8,420 bases of DNA, taken from contig JAKAWN010000300.1 in NCBI GenBank assembly GCA_021827245.1, positions 1 through 8,420 of the forward strand. Reading direction: 5' to 3'. Under the pieces are notes generated by a model. The model saw only the letters and a program-made list of their open reading frames with translations. It was not told the DNA's origin and did no database searches. The number at the start of each line of letters is the position of its first letter. The stretch's first letter is position 1. The position numbers and the translations under genes were made by a program. This DNA comes from Acidobacteriota bacterium (lineage in GTDB: Bacteria; Acidobacteriota; Terriglobia; UBA7540). Of this stretch, positions 1 through 7,102 are shown one piece after another.

Positions 1-1
1 T

Positions 2-520
2 TTCGAAGAAGTGCTCGGCGCGATGGCGCGGGCGGGGCTCGTGAATCTGGTTGATGCAGTCTTTGAGAAGGACGGCAAACAAATCCCGTACCACAAGTCT
101 AGTCTTACGCAGGCAGGCTACGCCGTGGTCGAAAGGACGCCGGTCGACTTCATCATGAAAGAGACGGCACTCCCATCAGCCACGCGCAAAAGGAAAAAGA
201 AGCCTGCTGTTTCAGACGGGCGGAAGCGAGCATCGAGGCCCGAAACCACAGCCAGGGCGAGGCCAGCGGCAAAGGCGAAAGGGTCGGAAGGCGAGATGGA
301 ATCCCGGCTTGATGCGGCGCTGCGCGCTTGGCGTCTGGCCGAGGCCCGGCGGCTTGGCCTGCCAGCGTTCCGAATCCTCAACGACCGCACGTTGAAGGCT
401 CTGGCCAGCCGCCGGCCGACGACGACTCAGAAGCTTCTCAATATCCCAGGGATCGGGATCAGCACCCTGGAAAAATATGGGAAGGACATCTTCCGCGTCC
501 TGCGCGAGAACGGCGGTTAA
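2..520 (+). CDS. C-terminal part of a RecQ-like DNA helicase with HRDC domain (5' end outside window)
   Basis: The frame is already open at the window edge (reading F-E-E-V from base 2) and ends at TAA 518-520, so about 172 C-terminal residues of a larger protein are visible. The GTG at 11 lies inside this open frame and is probably not the true start. Order seen: a short region that could be a winged-helix tail (about the first 60 residues), a Lys/Arg-rich low-complexity linker (K-R-K-K-K and following, about residues 60-95), then about 70 residues matching an HRDC fold. The HRDC part starts near S-R-L-D-A-A-L-R-A-W, contains the R-I-L-N-D-R-T-L segment, and ends with the helix-hairpin-like I-P-G-I-G-I-S-T-L-E-K-Y-G and the I-F-R-V-L helix. 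HRDC domains bind DNA at the C-terminus of RecQ helicases and RNase D. The RecQ-type identity of the missing motor is inferred from the HRDC and helix order only. It could also be another superfamily 2 helicase or an HRDC nuclease. It converges on the PIN gene, so it is not in the downstream operon. Confidence 0.72.
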   Translation, partial: FEEVLGAMARAGLVNLVDAVFEKDGKQIPYHKSSLTQAGYAVVERTPVDFIMKETALPSATRKRKKKPAVSDGRKRASRPETTARARPAAKAKGSEGEMESRLDAALRAWRLAEARRLGLPAFRILNDRTLKALASRRPTTTQKLLNIPGIGISTLEKYGKDIFRVLRENGG

Positions 521-682
521 GGGGGGCAACGTGCCCTAAGCCAGCGTATCCGGTTGAAAAGTCCACTTGCGTGTCGCAAGTTCCACAAATCTTCTGTCGG
601 CCCGCATTATTCGGCGAAGATAAACGGTGAAACTCAGCGATCTTGTTATATATCCCTGTGCCCGCATTCGAAGTTCAATCTC
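521..682. other. Convergent intergenic gap
   Basis: These 162 bases separate the stop codons of two convergent genes. I see no convincing gene. A short hairpin (523-537, GGGCA and TGCCC arms around ACG) lies just after the helicase stop but has no T-tract. A stronger inverted repeat lies at 565-581 and is listed separately. The string GCCCGCATT occurs twice, near 599-608 and near 659-668. No intrinsic terminator of textbook form is visible for either gene. Confidence 0.5.
565..581. repeat. Perfect 7-bp inverted repeat with 3-base loop
   Basis: The arms ACTTGCG and CGCAAGT are perfectly complementary around TGT. The element sits between two convergent genes. It is not followed by a run of T on either strand, so it is not a standard intrinsic terminator. 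It could be an RNA 3'-end stabilising hairpin, a protein-binding site or a chance palindrome. Confidence 0.5.
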
Positions 683-1600
683 TCAAAGTGACAATGGCTC
701 CTGGCTCGCGAAACATATTGCCCGGGCATGCACAACGGCCGACAACTTTCTTTTTGGCGGAACAAGCGATTTGATCCTTATGGACTCCTCCCTCACAGTC
801 CTTTGAGCTTCGACAAAACTGGCGGCAAAGTCTCCAAAAGCGGCGACCAGGGGACCCCTTGCGCTTTGGAGTTGATTCCAAATAGGCCGCAACACACCGG
901 CTATGCTCTGTCGGCACTTAGGATGGACCACCGCAAGGATTACCGCTACCCCGAGAGCAAGCTTAAGTGGATTCGGCAGACGCCTGAATCCTTCTACGCA
1001 TGCTTGCGCGATGGCAGTTAACGATTGAACGCCAGCTATAGCGGCGAACCCAGTCCCCAACGTTACCCCTACCTCGACGCTCGAAGCTCGTGCGTAACTA
1101 CGGCAGGCCAAGTCTAATCCTGCAGCGATAGATGGGGTCTGCATCGCTCGAAAATGGGCGTCTCTGGTGAATACCGCCTGAGCCCCAAGTTGGTTGTAAG
1201 CAAGTTTGTAGGGTAGGTCGTCAGGGTCAACGCACCTCTGGTCAATTTGTTGCGAAGATTCGGGTTCATAAAACCTTACGAGGTACTGGAAAGCCTGCCA
1301 CTCCGCTCGCACCCGATCCACGGAGACCTCGCAGTCGTCGGCAATCTCTTCCGCGTGTTCCTTGATCTCATCTCTGAGCGTCGTCGGTGCAAAAGCGAGA
1401 ATTGTTCCGGAATCAATGGCCTCATGCAAGCTTGATCGAGCACACGGGTTTCGCCTGGATCGTAGCCGCCATCTCAACTCCCTTTGTACAGCCTCGGCGT
1501 CGATGACCAGTGAGATTTGGATGAGTTCTCCGAATAATTGCTGAAATATCGGGGCATGCCGGAGCAGGCGACGTAAACTTGGCAACGCGTCGGATGCCAT
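683..1600 (-). CDS. PIN-domain nuclease-like protein with hydrophobic C-terminal region
   Basis: The chosen ATG (1598-1600) gives 305 residues; a GTG at 1628-1630 would add ten. I prefer the ATG because a perfect TATAAT (1622-1627, minus strand) overlaps the region just after the GTG. No good ribosome site is seen for either. Residues 1-165 look like a PIN domain, a metal-dependent RNase fold. A hydrophobic strand ends in V-I-D (D34), E78 lies in L-R-D-E-I, D127/D128 lie in V-D-P-D-D-L-P-Y, and D147 lies in V-F-T-R-D-A-H-F. This is the spacing of the acidic metal-binding quartet. The rest is not typical of VapC toxins (about 130 residues). It has a glycine- and alanine-rich hydrophobic stretch (about 175-198) and a likely membrane segment (about 212-225, L-A-L-G-V-A-V-I-L-A-V-V), then a basic tail. 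So it may be a membrane-associated PIN protein. No antitoxin-sized partner is adjacent. It is divergent from the defence operon. The PIN fold is fairly sure; target and role are unknown. Confidence 0.72.
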   Translation of the reverse strand: MASDALPSLRRLLRHAPIFQQLFGELIQISLVIDAEAVQRELRWRLRSRRNPCARSSLHEAIDSGTILAFAPTTLRDEIKEHAEEIADDCEVSVDRVRAEWQAFQYLVRFYEPESSQQIDQRCVDPDDLPYKLAYNQLGAQAVFTRDAHFRAMQTPSIAAGLDLACRSYARASSVEVGVTLGTGFAAIAGVQSLTAIAQACVEGFRRLPNPLKLALGVAVILAVVHPKCRQSIAGVLRPIWNQLQSARGPLVAAFGDFAASFVEAQRTVREESIRIKSLVPPKRKLSAVVHARAICFASQEPLSL

Positions 1601-1621
1601 AAGCGGCGTAGTTTTCGGAAA

Positions 1622-1627
1622 ATTATA
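1622..1627 (-). promoter_or_regulatory. Candidate -10 element for the PIN gene
   Basis: Read on the minus strand this is TATAAT, a perfect sigma-70 -10 consensus, 22 bases before the ATG at 1600. No good -35 box lies 16-18 bases upstream. If used, the leader would be about 13-15 bases long, which argues against the upstream GTG start. Confidence 0.35.
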
Positions 1628-1782
1628 CACCCAGTCATTTTACAATATTTCGCCTCCACGCTATTTGGAACGAAAGGAAGGTCAGGCTTGATCGCACTCA
1701 ATGCGCGACAGAACTGTCTTAGGGATGGCCCTTTGCTAAATGTCTCTGGCGTTACAATCCGAGCGAGGAGTAGAATCGTTTA

Positions 1783-1812
1783 GCTGCCAGCCCGGCAGGC
1801 GGCTTATTTTTC
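1783..1812 (+). terminator. Terminator-like hairpin in the leader of the helicase operon
   Basis: GCTGCC (1783-1788) pairs with GGCGGC (1798-1803), giving six pairs including one G-T, followed at once by TTATTTTT. No plus-strand gene ends just upstream, since the nearest is the HRDC gene ending at 520. The element is therefore either a leader attenuator, a barrier to readthrough, or chance. The stem is short, so confidence is low. Confidence 0.3.
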
Positions 1813-1833
1813 CTGTGTATTGAACGAGTTGGC

Positions 1834-1840
1834 GAGGAGG
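1834..1840 (+). promoter_or_regulatory. Ribosome binding site of the helicase gene
   Basis: GAGGAGG is a strong Shine-Dalgarno match, 12 bases before ATG 1853. That spacing is slightly long. An in-frame TGA (1850-1852) directly precedes the ATG, so no earlier start in this frame is possible and the site fixes the start. Confidence 0.6.
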
Positions 1841-1852
1841 CACGGTCGCTGA

Positions 1853-4800
1853 ATGGCGCGCCTTGAAAACCTGACACGCGGCGCTTCAGTAAAAGGTATT
1901 CTTCCGGATCGCCTTGTCACGGTCGTTGATGTCACTTGGCACGGTTCATCGGTCGTCGAACTCACCTACAAAGACGCGGCTGGCCGTCTCGGCAGTGAAC
2001 TTCTGTATCGCCATCGGGAGCCTACTCTTGAGATCGTTTCAGTTGGCCGCCCCTGGAGCTTCGACGGAGACGGCGCTATGCTCCGGCTCGTCTCCGAAGC
2101 TCATCGCATTCGTCTGGCGTATCTGTTCGACCCGCTGCTGGCGATCCACACCTCCCTCGTCGAACCCCTTCCGCACCAAATCACAGGCGTCTATGGGGAG
2201 ATGCTGACACGCCAACCCTTGCGTTTCCTTCTCGCTGACGATCCTGGTGCTGGCAAGACGATCATGGCCGGGCTTCTAATCAAAGAACTCCTGACTCGCG
2301 GCGACTTACATCGCTGTCTCATTGTCTGCCCCGGGATGCTAGCCGAACAATGGCAAGATGAGCTTGATCTTAAGTTCCATCTCCCATTCGAAATTTTGAC
2401 GAATGACAAGCTCGAATCAGCCAGGACGGGCAACTGGTTTTTAGAGAATCCTCTCGCCATCTGCCGCCTCGACAAGTTGAGCCGTGATGAAAACGTCCAG
2501 GTGAAACTTGAACAAACCGATTGGGACCTGATAGTTGTGGACGAAGCACACAAAATGTCTGCTTCGTTCTTCTCTGGGGAAGTCAAGACCACAAAGCGGT
2601 ACAGGCTTGGGCAACAGCTTTCTCGACTGACGCGGCACTTCTTACTCATGACCGCGACGCCGCACAATGGAAAAGAAGAAGACTTTCAACTCTTCATGGC
2701 CCTTTTAGACGGAGATCGTTTCGAAGGACGCTTCCGGGACGGGGTCCATGTGGTGGATGCTTCCGACCTGATGCGTCGATTGGTCAAAGAGCAGCTTCTG
2801 AAGTTTGATGGCACTCCTCTCTTCCCTGAACGATTGGCCTATGCGGTTTCTTATCGGTTGTCAGACTTTGAAGCACGCCTGTACAAGGAAGTGACTGACT
2901 ATGTCCGCGAGGAATTCAACCGTGCCGATGCTCTTGAAAACGAAGGACGAAAAGGGACTATTGGCTTTGCACTGACGATCCTGCAGCGCAGACTGGCTTC
3001 GTCGCCCGAGGCGATCTATCAATCGCTCAAAAGACGGCGGGAGCGCCTCGAAAAGCGCCTTCGAGAAGAACAACTCATGAAGCGCGGCGGCAGTGTATCG
3101 GTCCAGGCTGCGCAAGAGCCTCCGGCCTATACTGACGAGGACCTCGATGATCTTGAAGATGCGCCCAGCGCGGAAGTCGAGCAGGCCGAAGAACAGGTCA
3201 TTGACCAGGCGACGGCGGCTCGCACCATCGCCGAACTCGAAGCTGAGATTGCGATTCTGAAAGGGCTCGAAGAGCTCGCCCTCAAGGTCAAACAGAGCAA
3301 GATCGATAAGAAGTGGGATGAACTCTCAAAGCTTTTGCAGAACCAAGCTGAGATGTTTGATGCCCACGGACACCGCCGCAAAATGGTCATTTTCACCGAG
3401 CATCGGGACACACTGAACTATTTGACCGAACGCATCAGAACGCTACTCGGCCGGCCTGAGGCAGTAGTGACAATCCACGGCGGGGTAGCGCGAGAAGAGC
3501 GGCGGAACGCGCAGGAAGCATTCACACAGGATAAGAATGTTGAGATCCTCGTTGCAACCGATGCCGCAGGAGAAGGTATCAACCTCCAACGGGCTCACCT
3601 CATGGTGAATTACGACATCCCCTGGAACCCAAACCGTCTGGAGCAGCGGTTTGGACGGATTCACCGCATCGGCCAGACAGAGGTTTGCCACCTCTGGAAT
3701 CTTGTTGCGGACGAAACGCGCGAAGGCGACGTTTTCAAGCGCCTCTTCGAGAAAATCGAAGAACAGCGCAAGGCGCTCGGCGGCGGAGTCTTCGACATCC
3801 TCGGGAAGCTGTTTCGTGACCAGCGATTGCGCGATCTGTTGGTCGAGGCCATTCGTTATGGAGACCGGCCCGATGTTCGCGCGCGACTGTTTCAAACCGT
3901 TGACAACCTTGCAGACCGGAAACGCTGCCAGGAACTGCTTGAGGAACGAGCACTGGCTCACGATTCGATGGATATTGCCATGGTACGCCAGATTCGAGAG
4001 GATATGGAACGTGCAGAAGCCCGCCGCCTCCAACCCCACTTTATCGCTAGTTTCTTTCTTGAGGCTTTTCGCCTTCTCGGCGGGTCGGTCCATGAGCGAG
4101 AACCAAAGCGTTACGAAGTGACGCATGTGCCTGCCGTCATCCGAAACCGTGACCGACTCATTGGCACCGGCCAGCCAGTCCTCTTGAATTACGAGCGCAT
4201 CACCTTTGAGAAAGAGCTAATCAGCGTCCAGGGGAAGCCCTTGGCAGAATTCGTATGTCCGGGACACCCGCTTCTGGACGCGACCATTGACCTCATCATC
4301 GAGCGGTATCGTGACCTCCTTAAGCGTGGCGCTACGCTTGTTGACCCGAACGACCCGACAGAGGAAATTCGAGTACTTTTCTACCTGGAGCACTCAATCC
4401 AGGACGCCCAAACCGACCGTACAGGCAACAGGCGCATCGTCTCCCGGCGCATGCAGTTTGTCGAAATCAGCCGCAGCGGCAACGTCAGAAACGCCGGTTA
4501 TGCTCCATACCTCGACTACAGGCCCATCACGGAGGATGAGCGGTCGCGCGTCAGCCCGCTTCTCGAAGAGGAGTGGTTCAAAGGGGTCCTGGAAAGCAAG
4601 GTCATGGAGTTTGCAGTAAACGAGCTTGTTCCACGCCACTTGAATGAAGTGCACAGCCGGAAACAGGAACTCGTGGCAAAGACGATGGCTGCTGTGAAAG
4701 ATCGCTTGACGAAGGAAATCAACTATTGGGACCATCGGGCCGAGGAACTTAAAGTTCAGGAACTCGCCGGGCGAGTGAACGCACGGATCAATTCAGGAAA

Positions 4801-5359
4801 AGCCCGGCAGAGGGCGGATGATCTCCAGGCCCGCCTTCAAAAGCGCATGGAAGAATTGGAGAAGGAGCGACAGCTTTCGCCGCTTCCGCCGGTTGTAACT
4901 GGCGGCGCCCTGGTGGTGCCGCAGGGCTTGCTCGATCACCTGAAGGGTGCTCTCCAAACCGATCCCGCCCAGTTTGCCCACGAAACTGCCAAAGTTGAAA
5001 AGTTGGCAATGGAGGCAGTTCTCGTCGCTGAGCGTCAGCTTGGTTTTGAGCCTCGGGACGTAAGTGCCGACAAATGCGGGTACGATGTCGAGTCGCGCAT
5101 CCCCGGAACGGGTAAACTCCGCTTTATTGAAGTGAAGGGGCGTGCCAAGGGCGCAGGGACCGTGACAATTACAAAGAATGAGATTCTGACTTCCTTCAAC
5201 AAGCCAGAGGATTTCATTCTTGCGTTAGTCGAAGTTGACGGAGATAACGCCACATCCCGTTACGTCCGTCGTCCATTTCAGCGCGAGCCGGATTTCGGGG
5301 TGACCAGCGTGAACTACGACCTCGGCGAGCTGCTGGCGCGCGCTGTAGTGCCTTCATGA
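1853..5359 (+). CDS. DrmD-like SNF2-family defence helicase with C-terminal DUF3883 nuclease-like domain
   Basis: This 1168-residue superfamily 2 motor has five visible parts. (1) Residues 1-95 are a beta-rich, SH3-like domain (G-I-L-P-D-R-L-V-T-V-V). (2) RecA lobe 1 carries motif I D-D-P-G-A-G-K-T at 129-136 (K135), motif II D-E-A-H at 230-233 and motif III T-A-T-P from 267. (3) An insertion of about 375-495 has basic coiled coil and an acidic stretch (426-446). (4) RecA lobe 2 carries motif IV near 510-520, motif V A-T-D-A-A-G-E-G-I-N at 568-577 and motif VI Q-R-F-G-R-I-H-R-I-G-Q at 598-608 with its arginine fingers. (5) The C-terminal half has a long coiled coil (about 930-1006), then a DUF3883 domain (about 1045-1150) with D1078 in G-Y-D-V and E1093/K1095 in F-I-E-V-K-G. 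That triad fits a PD-(D/E)XK nuclease fold. All motor motifs look intact. Relatives are DrmD of class 1 DISARM and helicases paired with DUF1156 and DUF499 genes. By analogy it translocates on invading unmethylated DNA. It is the first gene of the operon, 57 bases before the DUF262 gene. Family assignment is firm; calling it DrmD itself needs the downstream genes. Confidence 0.9.
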   Translation: MARLENLTRGASVKGILPDRLVTVVDVTWHGSSVVELTYKDAAGRLGSELLYRHREPTLEIVSVGRPWSFDGDGAMLRLVSEAHRIRLAYLFDPLLAIHTSLVEPLPHQITGVYGEMLTRQPLRFLLADDPGAGKTIMAGLLIKELLTRGDLHRCLIVCPGMLAEQWQDELDLKFHLPFEILTNDKLESARTGNWFLENPLAICRLDKLSRDENVQVKLEQTDWDLIVVDEAHKMSASFFSGEVKTTKRYRLGQQLSRLTRHFLLMTATPHNGKEEDFQLFMALLDGDRFEGRFRDGVHVVDASDLMRRLVKEQLLKFDGTPLFPERLAYAVSYRLSDFEARLYKEVTDYVREEFNRADALENEGRKGTIGFALTILQRRLASSPEAIYQSLKRRRERLEKRLREEQLMKRGGSVSVQAAQEPPAYTDEDLDDLEDAPSAEVEQAEEQVIDQATAARTIAELEAEIAILKGLEELALKVKQSKIDKKWDELSKLLQNQAEMFDAHGHRRKMVIFTEHRDTLNYLTERIRTLLGRPEAVVTIHGGVAREERRNAQEAFTQDKNVEILVATDAAGEGINLQRAHLMVNYDIPWNPNRLEQRFGRIHRIGQTEVCHLWNLVADETREGDVFKRLFEKIEEQRKALGGGVFDILGKLFRDQRLRDLLVEAIRYGDRPDVRARLFQTVDNLADRKRCQELLEERALAHDSMDIAMVRQIREDMERAEARRLQPHFIASFFLEAFRLLGGSVHEREPKRYEVTHVPAVIRNRDRLIGTGQPVLLNYERITFEKELISVQGKPLAEFVCPGHPLLDATIDLIIERYRDLLKRGATLVDPNDPTEEIRVLFYLEHSIQDAQTDRTGNRRIVSRRMQFVEISRSGNVRNAGYAPYLDYRPITEDERSRVSPLLEEEWFKGVLESKVMEFAVNELVPRHLNEVHSRKQELVAKTMAAVKDRLTKEINYWDHRAEELKVQELAGRVNARINSGKARQRADDLQARLQKRMEELEKERQLSPLPPVVTGGALVVPQGLLDHLKGALQTDPAQFAHETAKVEKLAMEAVLVAERQLGFEPRDVSADKCGYDVESRIPGTGKLRFIEVKGRAKGAGTVTITKNEILTSFNKPEDFILALVEVDGDNATSRYVRRPFQREPDFGVTSVNYDLGELLARAVVPS

Positions 5360-5416
5360 ATCTGGGGTAGGTACAGGTTGAATGAGAAAATCTAATTACA
5401 GGACATAATATTACGC
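5360..5416 (+). promoter_or_regulatory. AT-rich gap with possible internal promoter
   Basis: These 57 bases between the helicase stop and the DUF262 start are visibly richer in A and T than the flanking genes. TTGAAT (5378-5383) and CATAAT (5404-5409) resemble -35 and -10 boxes, but their 20-base spacing is too wide for a good sigma-70 promoter. AGGA (5400-5403) is a weak ribosome site 13 bases before the ATG. Readthrough from the helicase gene remains the simpler expression route. Confidence 0.25.
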
Positions 5417-7087
5417 ATGAAGCCTCCGGTTCTTGAGAAATGGAAGCTGGGCGACTTACACCGACACCTGCAGCAGCGCCGTTTCGCTGTTCCCAAACTA
5501 CAGAGGAATTTCGTTTGGGATGCGGGACGCTCCGCCAAGCTGCTCGACAGCATTTACCGCGATATGCCTATTGGGTCCATCTTCCTCTGGGAGATGGATC
5601 GTAAATCTGCTCATCTAATTCGACAGTCGGCGGAAGTATTGCCTCCCTTTAATAACTCCAATCACAGAATTTGGTTCGTCATTGACGGACAACAACGCCT
5701 TTCCGTGATTCACCAAGCATTCGAGGGAGAGACCCGAACGAATGACGCAGGCCGGGACATCGATTTCGGCCGGCTCTGCTTCGTTGTTCATCCGGATCGG
5801 GATCAAGAGTACCCGCCGAGAATCGTTTACCGAAAGCCGACCGGCCGCGAACTCGTGCCGATCCGTGACATTCTTGCGCCTGATTGGAAGAGGCGGATGC
5901 TGAGCAGATCCAAGGCGTTCTTAGCGACCATGAGAAAGTGCAGGGACCGTCTCCTCCACTATCCGATCTCCATTGTGAATGTTCGCTCCGCGACTCTGGA
6001 CGAGATCGGGGAGGTTTTCATTCGGGTCAATTCGCAGGGGATGCGCATCACTTCAGCGGATCGTGCCATCGCGCTGATGGGAAAGCTGGATGTTCGCGCG
6101 ATGGCGCACGAACTGCGGCAAAAGGTCCGCGACGAGGTGTTCGCCCTCGGCAGTATTGACCCTATTCTCTTGGGATTCAACCTTGCGATCGAGAAGCCGT
6201 CTCTCGATGGCGATCCGCCAAAATTAGAGGCGATGGCGCGACGTTGGTCCAAGCGCATCGAACGGAACGACGCGGTACGCGAGCAGTTTAAGAAGCAGTG
6301 GCACAGGTACCAGAACGCGTTCCTCTCAGCGGTTGATTATCTGCACAACCGCTTTCCGGTCCACAGCGAATCGTTTCTGCCGTCCGCAAACCTGCTGGCA
6401 ACGTTCTCAGTATTTTTCTTCCATCACCGAGGCCAGCCAAGCAAGTACCAGCGGAATGAAATCCGGAAATGGTTTTGGGCGACGGGCGTCGCAAAAAGAT
6501 ATAGTGGTGCTGGTTACCACCGTAATATCGTCGCCGATGCGAAGCTCTTTGAGGCGTTAGCTTGCGGAGCGAAGCGTCATTTCGTGCTTAGGGACCGGCT
6601 TGACCCTGTACTCGACCTGCAGACGGAGGAATACAACTCCGGCTCCGCTCGGACGCGAGCATTCTTCTGCCTGCTGGCCTGTCGCCAGCCTCGATATCTG
6701 GAAAACGCGGAACCTATTCCCCTGGGAACAGTCACCGCTTTTGCCAATAAGAAGCACCGCCACCACATATTTCCCCAGGGACAACTCAGACGCCATTTCT
6801 CACCGCGGATTTTCAATAGCCTGTGCAACATTTGCTTCCTCGTCTCCCGCGACAATGAGATGATCGGAATGCGGCTTCCACGAAGCTATCTTGCTGATTA
6901 CCGTGACTCGGGCAGGAACCACTTTGGCCGAGTTATGAGAAGCCATTTGATTCCTGTCGGGAGCGAAAGCGGCGTTTGGGAGCGCGGCACGGTTCGGGCG
7001 TTCAAGCGGTTTCGCGCCGTAAGGCTTGCCATGATCTGTAAAGCATTCGAAAAGGAAGCTGGAATTAAGCTGTTCAGAAGAAGTTGA
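5417..7087 (+). CDS. DUF262 and HNH (DUF1524-like) protein, GmrSD/BrxU/SspE-type modification-dependent nuclease
   Basis: The protein has 556 residues. The N-terminal DUF262 domain (about 10-240) shows the family's P-K-L-Q-R-N-F-V-W (26-34), the D-M-P-I-G-S-I-F-L-W segment (49-58) and the D-G-Q-Q-R motif (90-94), the likely NTP-binding loop. It also has F-I-R-V-N-S-Q-G (about 202-209). The middle (about 240-430) is helical and of unknown role. The C-terminal part has H-R-H-H-I-F-P (447-453) and, 18 residues on, S-L-C-N-I (468-472), followed by R-D-N (478-480). These match the His and Asn positions of a DUF1524-type HNH (His-Me finger) nuclease. In known relatives, DUF262 uses nucleotide and senses DNA modification, such as glucosylated hydroxymethylcytosine (GmrSD, BrxU) or phosphorothioate (SspE), while the HNH end cuts or nicks. 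The modification sensed here cannot be read from the sequence. The gene lies 57 bases after the helicase and 15 bases before the methyltransferase, so co-transcription is likely. Both active sites look intact. It is not a usual DISARM member. Confidence 0.85.
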   Translation: MKPPVLEKWKLGDLHRHLQQRRFAVPKLQRNFVWDAGRSAKLLDSIYRDMPIGSIFLWEMDRKSAHLIRQSAEVLPPFNNSNHRIWFVIDGQQRLSVIHQAFEGETRTNDAGRDIDFGRLCFVVHPDRDQEYPPRIVYRKPTGRELVPIRDILAPDWKRRMLSRSKAFLATMRKCRDRLLHYPISIVNVRSATLDEIGEVFIRVNSQGMRITSADRAIALMGKLDVRAMAHELRQKVRDEVFALGSIDPILLGFNLAIEKPSLDGDPPKLEAMARRWSKRIERNDAVREQFKKQWHRYQNAFLSAVDYLHNRFPVHSESFLPSANLLATFSVFFFHHRGQPSKYQRNEIRKWFWATGVAKRYSGAGYHRNIVADAKLFEALACGAKRHFVLRDRLDPVLDLQTEEYNSGSARTRAFFCLLACRQPRYLENAEPIPLGTVTAFANKKHRHHIFPQGQLRRHFSPRIFNSLCNICFLVSRDNEMIGMRLPRSYLADYRDSGRNHFGRVMRSHLIPVGSESGVWERGTVRAFKRFRAVRLAMICKAFEKEAGIKLFRRS

Positions 7088-7102
7088 TTCCAAACGGTCC
7101 TA

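Larger units (their letters stand above)
1631..1852. other. Divergent intergenic region between the PIN gene and the helicase operon
   Basis: About 220 bases hold no supported gene. They must contain promoters for both directions. On the plus strand, TACAAT (1753-1758) and TAGAAT (1771-1776) resemble -10 boxes, but neither has a convincing -35 at normal spacing. GCGAGGAG occurs twice (1763-1770 and 1832-1839). The second copy is the helicase ribosome site; the first has no start codon after it. A hairpin plus T-rich tract lies between the two copies. Confidence 0.45.

Noticed and set aside
523..537. Intrinsic terminator for the HRDC gene
   Set aside because: The stem is short with a three-base loop, and it is followed by AAGCCAGC rather than a run of T.
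728..1021. Plus-strand open frame opposite the PIN gene
   Set aside because: It has no ribosome site or recognisable domain. The minus-strand frame has a coherent PIN motif pattern and is over three times longer.
683..1600. Classical VapBC toxin-antitoxin module
   Set aside because: The protein is far longer than VapC, and no small antitoxin gene lies next to it on the same strand.
3443..4126. Long minus-strand open frame (227 codons) opposite the helicase
   Set aside because: It lies wholly inside the helicase gene opposite motifs V and VI, shows no recognisable domain, and is a shadow of a strongly conserved coding sequence.
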